From the NCBI RefSeq assembly GCF_003026475.1, contig NZ_PYMC01000019.1:17057-81056 (forward strand): a stretch of 64,000 bases of DNA, given 5' to 3'. The translations under genes and the position numbers were made by a program. Source of the stretch: Photobacterium lipolyticum (lineage in GTDB: Bacteria > Pseudomonadota > Gammaproteobacteria > Enterobacterales > Vibrionaceae). Shown here piece by piece: positions 28,457 through 39,732 of the stretch (positions are counted from its first letter, which is position 1; each line of letters starts with the position of its first letter). The notes under the pieces are model-generated. The model was not told where the DNA came from. It worked only from the letters and a program-made list of their open reading frames with translations, and searched no databases.

Positions 28457-28501
28457 AAAGCTCGGTCATTTCCTGTTTGCGGGTATTACCGAGCTTTTTA
28501 T
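28457..28501. terminator. Bidirectional terminator between the basic ORF and tadA
   Basis: The arms AAAGCTCGGT (28457-28466) and ACCGAGCTTT (28488-28497) pair perfectly around a 21-base loop, with T-runs on both strands. It lies between the small plus-strand gene and convergent tadA. Confidence 0.8.
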
Positions 28502-28516
28502 TGCAGCCTTACTATC

Positions 28517-29056
<540 letters not shown>

Positions 29057-29116
29057 TCATTTACCTGGGCGGCCGATTATATACCCAAGCCACCTCAAGA
29101 TGCGAGATCCTGCACC

Positions 29117-30019
29117 TTAACGTGGTTGGGGGATAAGCCTCGTTAACGCCTGTGGCAATTGTTCCGCCAGATAATCCACCAGCATCCGCACTTTAGGAGA
29201 CAAATGGCGGTTGTGGGGGTAAAGGGCCCATATCCCTTCTTTCGGCTCCTGATAATTATCCAGCACCGATATCAGGTTGCCGGCTTTAAGTTCCTCGTCA
29301 ACATAGTAATCAGGTAGCTGCACCAGCCCGATCCCTTTTAACGTCGCATCGAGTAAGCCATAGCCGCTATTACAAACCAACGTTCCACAAACCCGCACAC
29401 TCTTTTCTTTACCCGCTTCCTGAAAACGCCAGTAATCGTGATTGCCTACTAAACAGTTATGGTGGCGAAGCTCAGATAAAGAGTGAGGAACGCCATATTT
29501 TTCCAGATATTCAGGCGCGGCACAGACAAACTGGGTCCGGTTGGTGAGACGTTTCGCCATCATGGTAGAGCTGGATAACTTGCCTAACCGGATCGCAAGA
29601 TCATAGCCCCCTTCAATCAAATCAACTTGCCGATTGGTGAGATCGACAACCACCTCGACCTCAGGATAACTCAGCATAAAATTACTTATTAGCGGCATAA
29701 TGTATTTTTCGCCATACGTCACGGGGGCCGTCAGCTTCACGATACCTTGCGGGGTATCACGCAGATTACTGATAGCCCTCTCCGCCTCTTCGAGTCCATC
29801 CATGATCTGACGGCAATGGCGGTAATACACCGTTCCCTCTTCGGTCAATGACACCTTACGGGTCGTGCGGTAAAACAGCTTAGTACTGAGCCTGTTCTCC
29901 AGTGCACTGATTTGCCGGCTTACTTGTGCGGTGGAAATACCAAGCCGCTTCGATGCCGCCGTAAAGCTATCAGTCTCCGCCACGGCCACAAACTCGGTTA
30001 CCCCTTCCCATAGAAACAT
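29117..30019 (-). CDS. LysR family transcriptional regulator
   Basis: The 300-residue protein has an N-terminal winged helix (about 5-65) with FTAASKRLGISTAQVSRQI as the recognition region. An effector-binding domain (about 90-295) resembles the large AaeR/DsdC-like group of LysR proteins (GIVKLTAPVTYGEKYI). It is transcribed away from frmA across a 213-base gap, the classical arrangement for a LysR regulator and its target, so control of formaldehyde detoxification is likely. The inducer is unknown; E. coli uses the unrelated FrmR for this job. Confidence 0.9.
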   Translation of the reverse strand: MFLWEGVTEFVAVAETDSFTAASKRLGISTAQVSRQISALENRLSTKLFYRTTRKVSLTEEGTVYYRHCRQIMDGLEEAERAISNLRDTPQGIVKLTAPVTYGEKYIMPLISNFMLSYPEVEVVVDLTNRQVDLIEGGYDLAIRLGKLSSSTMMAKRLTNRTQFVCAAPEYLEKYGVPHSLSELRHHNCLVGNHDYWRFQEAGKEKSVRVCGTLVCNSGYGLLDATLKGIGLVQLPDYYVDEELKAGNLISVLDNYQEPKEGIWALYPHNRHLSPKVRMLVDYLAEQLPQALTRLIPQPR

Positions 30020-30217
30020 TGCACGACCTGCCTGCTGACTTATTCAGCCCTGATTATTACACACTGGTAAAAGTAAATTGCGTTTTAACCTAATTATCAT
30101 CCAGCAGGAAACAAATACAATAGCCCCCATCGAAACAAACAACGCAGCACCGCAAAGTTATTCATTGTTACCAGAATTCTCTCCTACTGTGTATGGGTAG
30201 GAATAGCATGAACCTAA

Positions 30218-31363
<1,146 letters not shown>

Positions 31364-31449
31364 TTGTAACCACAACCATTTAGCGCTGCATATGCAGCGC
31401 TAGTTGTTTGTATCGTCGTTTACCTTTGATAGCCATTAAGAGCCCCCTC

Positions 31450-32295
31450 ATGACCCTAGACAATATCAGTGCCAACAAATGTTTTGGTGGCTGGAACAAG
31501 CAATACACCCATCGTTCGGCGGTATTAAATTGTGAAATGCGCTTTGCCATTTTCCTGCCGCCACAGATCAGCAAAGGGCAAAAAGTACCCGTGCTTTACT
31601 GGTTGTCGGGGCTGACCTGCACCGATGAAAACTTTATGCACAAAGCCGGCGCACAGCGCATTGCCGCAGATCTTGGGATTGCCATCGTCGCACCAGATAC
31701 CAGTCCGCGCGGTGAAGGGGTTGCAGATGATCCCGATGCCGGTTATGACTTCGGTTTGGGGGCCGGCTTCTACGTCAATGCAACTCAGGCGCCATGGAAT
31801 CGCCACTACCAGATGTATGATTACGTGGTCAACGAGCTGCCTGAACTGATTGAAGCACACTTTCCGGTCTCGCAGCAACGGGCGATCAGCGGTCACTCGA
31901 TGGGCGGCCACGGAGCACTGACTATCGCCCTGCGCAATCCGCAGCGTTACAGCTCTGTATCCGCATTCAGCCCTATCTCGAATCCGATTAACTGCCCCTG
32001 GGGACAGAAAGCGTTTACCGGTTACTTAGGCAAAGACTGTGAAAGCTGGAAGCAATATGACGCATCAGAATTAATGAAGCAGGCTGAAACCAAGCTACCG
32101 GCCTTGGTTGATCAGGGTGATCAGGACGGCTTCCTCGCAGAGCAGTTAAAACCTGAAGCGTTAATCGCAGCAGCGCAAGCCAGCCAATATCCGTTAGAGC
32201 TGCGCATGCAGGAAGGTTATGATCACAGCTATTTTTTCATGGCGAGTTTTATCGAAGATCACCTGCGTTTTCATGCCAGCCACTTCGGGGCATAA
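31450..32295 (+). CDS. fghA: S-formylglutathione hydrolase
   Basis: FghA hydrolyses S-formylglutathione to formate and glutathione, completing formaldehyde detoxification begun by FrmA. It is an alpha/beta hydrolase of the esterase D family: nucleophile Ser in GHSMGGHGAL, conserved LSGLTCTDENF and the C-terminal His in GYDHSYFFM. ATG 31450 is chosen, giving 281 residues beginning MTLDNISANK as in relatives, with AAGAG upstream. The longer frame from 31408 lacks support. It follows frmA by 86 bases and ends at a strong terminator. Confidence 0.95.
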   Translation: MTLDNISANKCFGGWNKQYTHRSAVLNCEMRFAIFLPPQISKGQKVPVLYWLSGLTCTDENFMHKAGAQRIAADLGIAIVAPDTSPRGEGVADDPDAGYDFGLGAGFYVNATQAPWNRHYQMYDYVVNELPELIEAHFPVSQQRAISGHSMGGHGALTIALRNPQRYSSVSAFSPISNPINCPWGQKAFTGYLGKDCESWKQYDASELMKQAETKLPALVDQGDQDGFLAEQLKPEALIAAAQASQYPLELRMQEGYDHSYFFMASFIEDHLRFHASHFGA

Positions 32296-32310
32296 TACAA
32301 CGTCCACTAA

Positions 32311-32338
32311 AAAGCCCGGCAAGATGCCGGGCTTTAAA
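32311..32338. terminator. Terminator between fghA and the AbgT gene
   Basis: An 11-bp perfect stem (AAAGCCCGGCA) with a three-base loop lies 15 bases past fghA and 32 bases past the convergent transporter gene, serving both. Confidence 0.92.
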
Positions 32339-32367
32339 ATTATCCACTGAAAATATCTCAGTAAAGA

Positions 32368-33927
32368 TTACATACTATAGGTGTACGGAGCCTGAATACC
32401 CAGCGGAATACCGAGTGCCCAGTAGGCCAGCAGGAAGAGAGTCCAACCAACCAGCATCGCGATAGAGTAAGGCATCATCATCGATGCAAGAGAACCAATA
32501 CCGGAGCTCTTCACATAGCGCTGCATGTAAACAACAACCAACGGGAAGAAGACCATCATCGGCGAGATGATGTTCGATACCGAGTCACCGACGCGGTAAG
32601 CAGCCTGTGTCAGTTCAGGAGAAATACCCACCGCCATTAGCATCGGTACCAGGATTGGACCAATCAGTGCCCACTTCGCCGATGCAGAACCGACCAACAG
32701 GTTTACCAACGCGGTAAGCAGAATCATACCCACAATTGTCACCTGACCAGGCAGGTTCATGGCATGAAGCATTTCTGCACCAGAAAGCGCGAGTAGCGTC
32801 CCCAGGTTAGACTGGGTAAAGGCAACCAGGAACTGGGCAATGAAGAATGCCATAACCATGAAACTGCCCATGCTGCTCATGGTCGCTGACATTGACTTAA
32901 TGACATCGTCGCTCGACTTGAACGTACCAGCCACTTTGCCGTAAACCACCCCGGGGATCACAAACAGAATGAAGATCAACGGCACGATAGACTGCATCAG
33001 TGGTGCTTTAAAGGCGGTAATTTCACCTGCCGGCGAGCGCAGTGGCGAGGTTTCCGGGTAAACAGACGCCACCAGTACCACAATACCTGCAACCATTGCC
33101 CAGCCAGCACGCGAGAAGGCTTTGCTTTCGATTTCGGTGAAAGAGCCCATATCCGGCGCTTCTTCCGCATCGTCATCAATCGCGGTATTCGCTAGACGTG
33201 GTTCAATGATTTTCTCTGTCACATACCAGCCAATACCAATAACTAAAACTGAAGATAAACCAGTAAATAGCAAATTAGATAACGGGTTAACAATGTATGC
33301 CGGATCGAGGATTTGCGCCGCAGACTGGGTAAAACCAGCAAGAAGAGGATCGATACCTGAAGGAATAAAGTTCGCAGAGAAACCACCGGATACACCCGCG
33401 AATGCCGCAGCAATACCCGCAAGAGGGTGACGGCCTGCCGCATGGAAAATGATACCACCTAGCGGGATAACCAAGACGTAACCCGCATCCGCCGCAGTGT
33501 GCGATACAATGGCCACCAGGATCAGCATCGGTGTTAACAGTTTCGCCGGGGTGAAGTTAAGCATTTTCTTCAGGCCGGTATTGATAAAGCCAGACGCTTC
33601 TGCCACGCCGACACCCAGCATCGCGACCAATACAATCCCCAGAGGGGCAAAACCGGTGAAGTTCTTCACCATATTCGCCAAGAAACTGGCAAATGATTCA
33701 CCCGTTAGCAGGTTTTTCACTTCAACAGCCTGTCCGGTTACAGGGTGAACAAAACCAAAGTCAAATTGAGACAATATTGCGGACAGCACCCAGACAATGA
33801 TTAGTCCCCAGAAGAACAGCAACGCAGGATCCGGAATTCTGTTTCCTGTTCGCTCAATTACGTTTAAAAATTTATCCATTGCACTGGAGGGCATATCCGG
33901 TGCTTTTTGTACGGCTTCGTTACTCAT
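32368..33927 (-). CDS. AbgT family transporter
   Basis: The 519-residue inner-membrane protein has about nine to eleven hydrophobic spans and the family motifs GVGVAEASGFI, HTAADAGYVLVIPLGG and SGGFSANFIPSGIDPLLAG. Characterised AbgT-family proteins import p-aminobenzoyl-glutamate or export sulphonamide antimetabolites (MtrF, YdaH). The substrate here cannot be deduced: no abgA/abgB hydrolase genes lie nearby. The N-terminal cytoplasmic stretch MSNEAVQKAPDMPSSAMDKFL precedes the first helix at about 38. It is transcribed alone. Confidence 0.9.
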   Translation of the reverse strand: MSNEAVQKAPDMPSSAMDKFLNVIERTGNRIPDPALLFFWGLIIVWVLSAILSQFDFGFVHPVTGQAVEVKNLLTGESFASFLANMVKNFTGFAPLGIVLVAMLGVGVAEASGFINTGLKKMLNFTPAKLLTPMLILVAIVSHTAADAGYVLVIPLGGIIFHAAGRHPLAGIAAAFAGVSGGFSANFIPSGIDPLLAGFTQSAAQILDPAYIVNPLSNLLFTGLSSVLVIGIGWYVTEKIIEPRLANTAIDDDAEEAPDMGSFTEIESKAFSRAGWAMVAGIVVLVASVYPETSPLRSPAGEITAFKAPLMQSIVPLIFILFVIPGVVYGKVAGTFKSSDDVIKSMSATMSSMGSFMVMAFFIAQFLVAFTQSNLGTLLALSGAEMLHAMNLPGQVTIVGMILLTALVNLLVGSASAKWALIGPILVPMLMAVGISPELTQAAYRVGDSVSNIISPMMVFFPLVVVYMQRYVKSSGIGSLASMMMPYSIAMLVGWTLFLLAYWALGIPLGIQAPYTYSM

Positions 33928-34310
33928 GGGAGCTCCATGCTCTTGATGATGTTGTTAATTTGCGGCGGTGTATTTACCAATCGGGTTCGACAGATATTTT
34001 GATCTTATCGCCAGTCAATCTGATGCTTTCTTGGTACAAGAAAACCCCCACAGATTGTAATAAAAACGACAACAAAAAAAGCACGTTAAGCTAACCAATC
34101 ACCAATACTAGACAGGTTATATTGTAAATAAATATTAATACCCTACATAACCCCAACAATTATAAAACAACAGCACCTCACAGAGACAACAATAGTCGTT
34201 ACAATAAAATCGCTAAAGGGCTAGATCACTAATAGCATTAGTATGATTTGCTTAAACAGAATTCCCGGAGCACGCTCTGAATCATGCACTTATCGTGTGA
34301 CAGAAACCAA
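33928..34310. other. Intergenic region without a visible gene
   Basis: AT-rich spacer upstream of the AbgT gene. It must contain that gene's promoter. A degenerate copy of the TACCAATCGGG repeat lies at 33975-33985. No coding potential or RNA gene was recognised. Confidence 0.6.
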
Positions 34311-34334
34311 AAAAGACACCCTAAGGTGTCTTTT
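34311..34334 (-). terminator. Terminator downstream of guaA
   Basis: A 10-bp perfect stem (AAAAGACACC) with a CTAA loop is followed on the minus strand by a T-run (TTTTTTGGTTTC). It lies about 95 bases past the guaA stop. Confidence 0.88.
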
Positions 34335-34428
34335 GAATTCATGCTTGCCGAATTGGCTCGACAAGCACGATGTGTTTTACTTTCGTCGCAAGTTCATGCC
34401 AAACGTGACATGAACCCGCAAAGAAAAA

Positions 34429-36012
34429 TTATTCCCACTCGATAGTTGCAGGCGGTTTACCCGATATATCGTAAACCACACGCGAGATCCCATCGACTTC
34501 ATTGATGATACGGTTCGAAACCTTACCTAAGAAGTCATATGGCAGGTGTGCCCAATGCGCAGTCATAAAGTCGATTGTCTCAACCGCACGCAGAGAGACA
34601 ACCCAGTCGTATTTACGACCGTCACCCATCACACCAACAGAGCGAACAGGCAGGAATACGGTGAATGCCTGAGACACCTTGTTATAAAGATCGGCGTTGT
34701 GCAGCTCTTCAATGAAGATAGCATCCGCACGACGCAGCAAGTCACAATACTCTTTCTTCACCTCGCCCAGAACACGCACGCCCAGACCAGGCCCCGGGAA
34801 TGGGTGACGATAAAGCATGTTGTAAGGCAGGCCTAGTTCTAAACCAATCTTACGCACTTCATCTTTGAACAGCTCTTTAAGCGGTTCAACCAGACCCATC
34901 TCCATATCATCAGGCAGACCGCCCACATTGTGGTGCGATTTGATAACGTGCGCTTTGCCTGTTTTTGAAGCCGCTGATTCAATCACATCCGGGTAAATGG
35001 TTCCCTGAGCCAACCATTTAGCATTCTTCAGTTTCTTTGATTCTTCATCGAATACATCGATAAACACATGACCAATGATCTTACGTTTTGCTTCAGGATC
35101 GTTCTCGCCAGCCAATGCATCTAAGAAACGGTCTTCTGCTTTAACATGTATAATATTCAGGCCGAAGTGGTCACCAAACATGTCCATGACCTGCTCACCT
35201 TCGTTTAAGCGAAGCAAGCCGTTATCAACAAATACACAGGTCAGCTTGTCACCAATGGCACGGTGAATAAGCATGGCGACGACGGATGAATCAACACCAC
35301 CAGACAGACCGAGAATAACTTCATCATCGCCTACCTGCTCTTTGATATCGGCAATAGCATTTTCGATGATGTTGGCCGATGTCCAAAGCTTCTCACAGCC
35401 GCAGATATTAAGAACGAAGTTCTCGATAATACGCATGCCCTGACGGGTATGGGTAACTTCCGGGTGGAACTGCACACCGTAGAAATGCTTCTCTTCGTTG
35501 GCAATTGCCGCAAACGGGCAAGTATCAGTTTGCGCAACCTTAACAAAATCAGACGGGATTTCGACCACTTTATCACCGTGGCTCATCCATACATCCAGCA
35601 ACCCATTGCCATCTTCGGCTACTGCATCTTCGATATTTTTCAGGAATGATGTTGGTTCAATTATTTCGACTTGCGCGTAACCAAATTCACGCATTGAAGA
35701 GCCCGCAACTTTACCGCCAAGCTGCTCGGCCATGGTTTGCATGCCATAACACACACCAAATACAGGTACACCCGCTTCAAACACATATTGTGGTGCGCGA
35801 GGTGATTCATCTCCGGTTACGCTCTCCGGCCCACCAGAAAGGATGATACCGTTCGGGTTGAAATCACGAATATCGGCTTCATCAACGTCCCAGCTCCAAA
35901 GCTCACAATAAACACCGATTTCACGGATACGGCGGGCGATCAACTGAGTATATTGAGAACCAAAATCCAGAATAAGGATACGTTGGTCATGAATATTTGT
36001 AGATGTAGTCAT
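34429..36012 (-). CDS. guaA: GMP synthase (glutamine-hydrolysing)
   Basis: GuaA aminates XMP to GMP using glutamine. The N-terminal class I amidotransferase domain (about 10-205) has nucleophile Cys88 in FGVCYGMQ and the QFHPEVTHT His/Glu pair. The ATP pyrophosphatase domain follows with the PP-loop LSGGVDSSV, then the C-terminal dimerisation domain ends at the usual PPATIEWE. It lies downstream of guaB, but the 120-base gap contains its own PurR box and promoter-like bases, so it need not rely on guaB transcription. Confidence 0.98.
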   Translation of the reverse strand: MTTSTNIHDQRILILDFGSQYTQLIARRIREIGVYCELWSWDVDEADIRDFNPNGIILSGGPESVTGDESPRAPQYVFEAGVPVFGVCYGMQTMAEQLGGKVAGSSMREFGYAQVEIIEPTSFLKNIEDAVAEDGNGLLDVWMSHGDKVVEIPSDFVKVAQTDTCPFAAIANEEKHFYGVQFHPEVTHTRQGMRIIENFVLNICGCEKLWTSANIIENAIADIKEQVGDDEVILGLSGGVDSSVVAMLIHRAIGDKLTCVFVDNGLLRLNEGEQVMDMFGDHFGLNIIHVKAEDRFLDALAGENDPEAKRKIIGHVFIDVFDEESKKLKNAKWLAQGTIYPDVIESAASKTGKAHVIKSHHNVGGLPDDMEMGLVEPLKELFKDEVRKIGLELGLPYNMLYRHPFPGPGLGVRVLGEVKKEYCDLLRRADAIFIEELHNADLYNKVSQAFTVFLPVRSVGVMGDGRKYDWVVSLRAVETIDFMTAHWAHLPYDFLGKVSNRIINEVDGISRVVYDISGKPPATIEWE

Positions 36013-36047
36013 TATCGAGAAGTCTCAAAAATAAATAAAAATAGTGA

Positions 36048-36067
36048 GGGGGCAATAAAACGCCCCC
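36048..36067 (-). other. Hairpin in the guaA leader
   Basis: GGGGGC and GCCCCC arms enclose an 8-base loop 36 bases before the guaA start. On the minus strand an AT-rich stretch with TATTTTTATTTATTTTTG follows. It may be the guaB terminator, an attenuator, or a 5' stem of the guaA message, since a TATAAG (-10-like) lies at 36072-36077. Confidence 0.6.
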
Positions 36068-36091
36068 CGATCTTATACAAGTTTCCCGCTC

Positions 36092-36107
36092 AGGCAAACG
36101 TTTTCGT
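36092..36107. promoter_or_regulatory. PurR box between guaB and guaA
   Basis: AGGCAAACGTTTTCGT fits ANGCAANCGNTTNCNT at every fixed position. It overlaps the expected -35 region of a promoter with TATAAG at 36072-36077 on the minus strand, pointing to separate purine control of guaA. Confidence 0.87.
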
Positions 36108-36132
36108 CGCGTTCGAATGATCTGTAAACAAA

Positions 36133-37596
36133 TTAACGCATACGGTAGTTAGGTGCCTCTTTCGTAATGGTCACATCGTGGACATGTGACTCTTTGATAC
36201 CAGCACCAGAAATGCGAACAAACTCAGCTTTAGTGCGCATTTCTTCAATCGTCGCAGAGCCGGTCAGGCCCATGCTTGAACGAAGGCCGCCCATTTGCTG
36301 GTGAACGATTTCTTTGACATGGCCTTTGTAATCAACGCGACCTTCGATACCTTCAGGTACCAGCTTGTCTGCGGCGTTATCAGACTGGAAGTAACGATCA
36401 GAAGAACCTTGAGACATCGCACCGAGTGAGCCCATACCACGGTAAGATTTATAAGCACGGCCTTGATACAGTTCAACTTCGCCCGGTGCTTCTTCAGTGC
36501 CCGCGAACATTGAACCGACCATTACGCATGATGCGCCAGCAGCAATCGCTTTACACATGTCACCAGAGTAGCGGATACCACCATCGGCGATAACAGGAAT
36601 ACCAAAGTCTGATGCTGCATCGACAGCTTCAGAAATAGCCGTTAGCTGAGGAACACCCACACCGGTAACGATACGTGTGGTACAGATAGAACCAGGGCCA
36701 ATACCAACCTTAACCGCATCAACACCTGCATCGATAAGTCCGCGCGCACCTGAAGCCGTCGCGACATTACCACCGATGATTTGTAGTTCAGGGAAGGCTG
36801 CACGGGTTTCACGAATGCGTTGCAGAACGCCCTCCGAGTGACCGTGAGAAGAGTCGATAAGCAGCACATCAACACCTGCTTCAACCAATGCCTTAACGCG
36901 TTCTTCGTTCCCCGCGCCGGCACCAACAGCAGCGCCAACACGCAGGCGGCCTAGCTCATCTTTACATGCGTTAGGCTTACGTTCCGCTTTCTGGAAGTCT
37001 TTCGCGGTGATCATGCCTTTAAGCTGGAAGTTATCATTCACCAATAGCACTTTCTCTACACGGTGCTCTTGCATGATGGCTTCAACTTCTTCACGCGAAG
37101 CACCTTCTTTCGCTGCCGCCAACTTATCTTTTGGCGTCATCACTTGTTCAACCAGCATCGAAAGGTCGGTAACAAAACGTACATCACGGCCAGTAATGAT
37201 ACCAACAAGCTCGTTGTTATCTGATACAACCGGATAACCAGCAAAGCCATTTATTGCAGTCAGTTCTTTCACGTCAGCAATCGTAGCCGTTGGTTTTACC
37301 GTCACAGGTTCAGACACCACGCCAGCCTCGAACTTTTTAACCATGCGAACCTGATCCGCTTGCTGTTCGATAGACATGTTTTTGTGGATGAAACCGATAC
37401 CACCTTCCTGAGCTAACGCAATTGCGAAACGCCCCTCGGTTACTGTGTCCATTGCAGCAGAAACCATAGGAATGTTTAGCGTAATTTTCTTCGTTAGTTG
37501 GGTGCGCAGATCGGCAGTGTTAGGGAGAACCGTAGAGTGTGCTGGAACCAGCAGAACATCATCAAAAGTTAGAGCTTCTTGTTTGATACGTAACAT
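36133..37596 (-). CDS. guaB: IMP dehydrogenase
   Basis: GuaB oxidises IMP to XMP with NAD+, the committed step of GMP synthesis. The 487-residue barrel enzyme begins [16 protein letters not shown] and is interrupted at about 90-205 by two CBS domains ([19 protein letters not shown]). The catalytic Cys lies in [11 protein letters not shown], and the flap region has [10 protein letters not shown]. The start and length match E. coli GuaB. A weaker PurR-like box overlaps its promoter. guaB is divergent from xseA, as in E. coli. Confidence 0.98.
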   Translation of the reverse strand: MLRIKQEALTFDDVLLVPAHSTVLPNTADLRTQLTKKITLNIPMVSAAMDTVTEGRFAIALAQEGGIGFIHKNMSIEQQADQVRMVKKFEAGVVSEPVTVKPTATIADVKELTAINGFAGYPVVSDNNELVGIITGRDVRFVTDLSMLVEQVMTPKDKLAAAKEGASREEVEAIMQEHRVEKVLLVNDNFQLKGMITAKDFQKAERKPNACKDELGRLRVGAAVGAGAGNEERVKALVEAGVDVLLIDSSHGHSEGVLQRIRETRAAFPELQIIGGNVATASGARGLIDAGVDAVKVGIGPGSICTTRIVTGVGVPQLTAISEAVDAASDFGIPVIADGGIRYSGDMCKAIAAGASCVMVGSMFAGTEEAPGEVELYQGRAYKSYRGMGSLGAMSQGSSDRYFQSDNAADKLVPEGIEGRVDYKGHVKEIVHQQMGGLRSSMGLTGSATIEEMRTKAEFVRISGAGIKESHVHDVTITKEAPNYRMR

Positions 37597-37650
37597 TGCA
37601 ATATCTCACACCGAGTTAGGGTTTATAGAAGGATAAAATATTGCGAACGA

Positions 37651-37678
37651 ATTATACGTAGGGTGCAATCGTTTGGCT
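37651..37678 (-). promoter_or_regulatory. guaB promoter with a weak PurR-like box
   Basis: On the minus strand a perfect -10 TATAAT lies at 37656-37651, 55 bases upstream of the guaB start. GTGCAATCGTTTGGCT (37663-37678) differs from the PurR consensus at two fixed positions and would overlap the spacer and -35. Confidence 0.55.
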
Positions 37679-37700
37679 ACAAAAAAATTATATTTTTTTA

Positions 37701-37728
37701 TTGACACTTTTCACTTGATACGTAATAT
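37701..37728 (+). promoter_or_regulatory. Sigma-70 promoter of xseA
   Basis: A perfect -35 TTGACA (37701-37706), a 16-base spacer and -10 TAATAT (37723-37728) lie about 130 bases upstream of xseA and face away from guaB. Confidence 0.75.
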
Positions 37729-37861
37729 ATGTCGGTTAAGTTTCCGGTGCTGCGGTCAGACGTGTACGCCCATGATCTGTCTATAGATCTGCCTGTACAC
37801 TTTTCATTCTCTTCCAGCACTTCACTTTGCCTTTCGACAACAGGTGTCTCACCTCGTGACT

Positions 37862-39205
37862 ATGTTCGCTCAACAGACCCAATCTAACGATCGTATCTAT
37901 ACCGTTTCCAGCCTGAATGCCGAAGTCCGATTATTACTCGAAAATGAAATGGGTATCGTCTGGCTGGTTGGTGAACTGTCAAACCTGTCGATGCCCGTTT
38001 CCGGCCACTGGTACTTCACCCTGAAAGATTCCCGCGCTCAGGTAAAATGTGCCATGTTCAAGGGTAACAACCGCAGGGTAACCTTCAAGCCAGCCAATGG
38101 CACCCAGGTACTGGTTAAAGCGCGTTTGTCACTGTATGAACCGCGTGGTGATTACCAGCTGATTATCGAAAGCATGCAGCCGGAAGGGGATGGTCGCTTA
38201 CAGCAACAATTTGAGCAGCTAAAGATGGCTCTTGCCGCTGAAGGGTTATTTGCCCAATCACTGAAGAAATCACTGCCGGAGCAGCCTCAGCGAGTGGGGA
38301 TTGTGACCTCGAAAACGGGTGCGGCACTGCACGATATTCTGAACGTTTTACAACGCCGCGATCCAAACCTGCCCATTGTTATTTACCCGACGATGGTACA
38401 GGGAGAAGGCGCTGCTATCTCGATCGCACAAGCCATCGGGCGTGCCAATACCCGTCAGGAATGTGATGTATTGATTGTTGGGCGAGGCGGTGGCTCGCTG
38501 GAAGATTTGTGGGCCTTCAACGAAGAAATTGTGGCTCGTACTATCGCCGCCAGCCAGATCCCAGTCGTCAGTGCGGTCGGCCACGAAGTCGATGTGACGA
38601 TTGCTGATTTTGTTGCCGATGTTCGCGCGCCGACACCGTCTGCAGCCGCAGAACTGGTCAGTCGCGACATGACTCATCAGACTCAGAAAATTGACCAGAA
38701 AAGACAACAGTTACAACATGCCTTCCGTCACTATATGACGGAACACTCTGCCCGTCTGGTACAGTTGCATCACCGCTTAGAGCGCCAGCATCCGCAATTG
38801 CGATTAAATCAGCAACAGCAGCATCTTGACGATATTTCTAGCCGCTTAGAACGCGCAATCAATAAGCTAACAACTGGGCATCATCAGCATTTAGAGCGGA
38901 TCGAATACAAGCTGGCTTTACATTCTCCGGCGCAAACAATTAAACACAATTCGACCCGACTGAAGCAGGCAGAACGCCGCCTGCTCGATGCCATGGATCG
39001 CCGCCTGCTCAATGCCAGCCACAAACTGGCAATGGCCGCTGAAAAGCTGGAAACCGTAAGCCCGCTGGCAACCCTTGGACGCGGTTATTCCATTACCCGG
39101 GACACCAAGGGGAATGTGATCCGTCGTGCTGACCAAGTTAAGGCCGGGGATGAATTACACACTAAAGTGGCGGAAGGCGAAATCCGCTCTGTCGTCACGG
39201 AATAA
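37862..39205 (+). CDS. xseA: Exodeoxyribonuclease VII large subunit
   Basis: XseA is the catalytic chain of exonuclease VII and works with several XseB copies (gene at 6.3 kb). The N-terminal OB fold (about 15-115: [20 protein letters not shown]) precedes the nuclease domain with [15 protein letters not shown] and [15 protein letters not shown] long coiled coil rich in Gln, Arg and His (about 265-390) follows and ends in a C-terminal strand segment. ATG 37862 gives 447 residues; GTG at 37856 or 37844 are real alternatives because AGGTG at 37842 is best spaced for GTG 37856. Confidence 0.95.
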   Translation: MFAQQTQSNDRIYTVSSLNAEVRLLLENEMGIVWLVGELSNLSMPVSGHWYFTLKDSRAQVKCAMFKGNNRRVTFKPANGTQVLVKARLSLYEPRGDYQLIIESMQPEGDGRLQQQFEQLKMALAAEGLFAQSLKKSLPEQPQRVGIVTSKTGAALHDILNVLQRRDPNLPIVIYPTMVQGEGAAISIAQAIGRANTRQECDVLIVGRGGGSLEDLWAFNEEIVARTIAASQIPVVSAVGHEVDVTIADFVADVRAPTPSAAAELVSRDMTHQTQKIDQKRQQLQHAFRHYMTEHSARLVQLHHRLERQHPQLRLNQQQQHLDDISSRLERAINKLTTGHHQHLERIEYKLALHSPAQTIKHNSTRLKQAERRLLDAMDRRLLNASHKLAMAAEKLETVSPLATLGRGYSITRDTKGNVIRRADQVKAGDELHTKVAEGEIRSVVTE

Positions 39206-39231
39206 CCCGCAAAATATCCCATCCCCATTAC

Positions 39232-39260
39232 AACAAACGTCGCTTTAAGCGACGTTTGTT
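39232..39260. terminator. Terminator between xseA and yfgJ
   Basis: A 12-bp perfect stem (AACAAACGTCGC) with a five-base loop lies between the convergent genes, 26 bases past xseA. T-runs are short. Confidence 0.8.
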
Positions 39261-39290
39261 ATTTCAGAAGGCGAGATAAGCGCAGATGAA

Positions 39291-39515
39291 CTACGCTTTT
39301 TCGAAACGGATTTTAACCCGGGACTTAGATTTTAACTCGTTGCAACTATTGCAAAAATAACTCGCTGATCCACATGCCTGAAGCTTTTCCATTTCATCGT
39401 TACAGTCGGGGCAAAATGCCCTTTTCTTCACGGCATGCTGACACGAATCGCAATAATAACCATCGTTCTTCCAGCTCAGTTCACTTTGACAGCTGGGGCA
39501 TAGATTACTGCTCAT
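39291..39515 (-). CDS. yfgJ: YfgJ-like zinc-ribbon protein
   Basis: The 74-residue protein carries four CxxC knuckles (CPSC, CDSC, CPDC, CNSC), which should bind two zinc ions as tandem ribbons, and a basic C-terminal tail (SKSRVKIRFEKA). It matches E. coli YfgJ in size, cysteine spacing and location next to xseA. The function is unknown. It is transcribed alone on the minus strand. A 217-base gap to the glycosidase gene holds the operator pair described separately. Confidence 0.88.
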   Translation of the reverse strand: MSSNLCPSCQSELSWKNDGYYCDSCQHAVKKRAFCPDCNDEMEKLQACGSASYFCNSCNELKSKSRVKIRFEKA

Positions 39516-39648
39516 AACATCCTCTTCCTTTTAAATCATCTTTCCACATGATGAGATCATATTACAAACATAATACGGATTACACTTTCGATCCCTTGTT
39601 CCTACACAGATACATTTATTCTAATGATCCTGATCGCGTAAACAGACA

Positions 39649-39683
39649 AAAATGAAACCGGTTTATGTAACCGGTTTCATTTT
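39649..39683. promoter_or_regulatory. Double LacI-type operator / 15-bp inverted repeat upstream of the GH1 gene
   Basis: Two ACCGGT cores (GAAACCGGTTT and TAACCGGTTTC) lie in tandem and together form a perfect 15-bp inverted repeat (arms 39649-39663 and 39669-39683). The repeat is 50 bases upstream of the GH1 start. A central CG with A/T flanks is typical of LacI-family operators, and a LacI-type gene lies two genes on. A terminator-like hairpin reading is possible but no upstream plus-strand gene needs it. Confidence 0.65.
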
Positions 39684-39732
39684 CACGGTACTGTCCGTAT
39701 ATTCCTTTCAACCACCTAAAGGTAATCGTGCC

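Noticed and set aside
39652..39732. Signal-peptide-like extension of the GH1 enzyme (MKPVYVTGFIFTVL)
   Set aside because: It translates the operator inverted repeat. GH1 phospho-glycosidases are cytoplasmic, and ATG 39733 has the better ribosome site.
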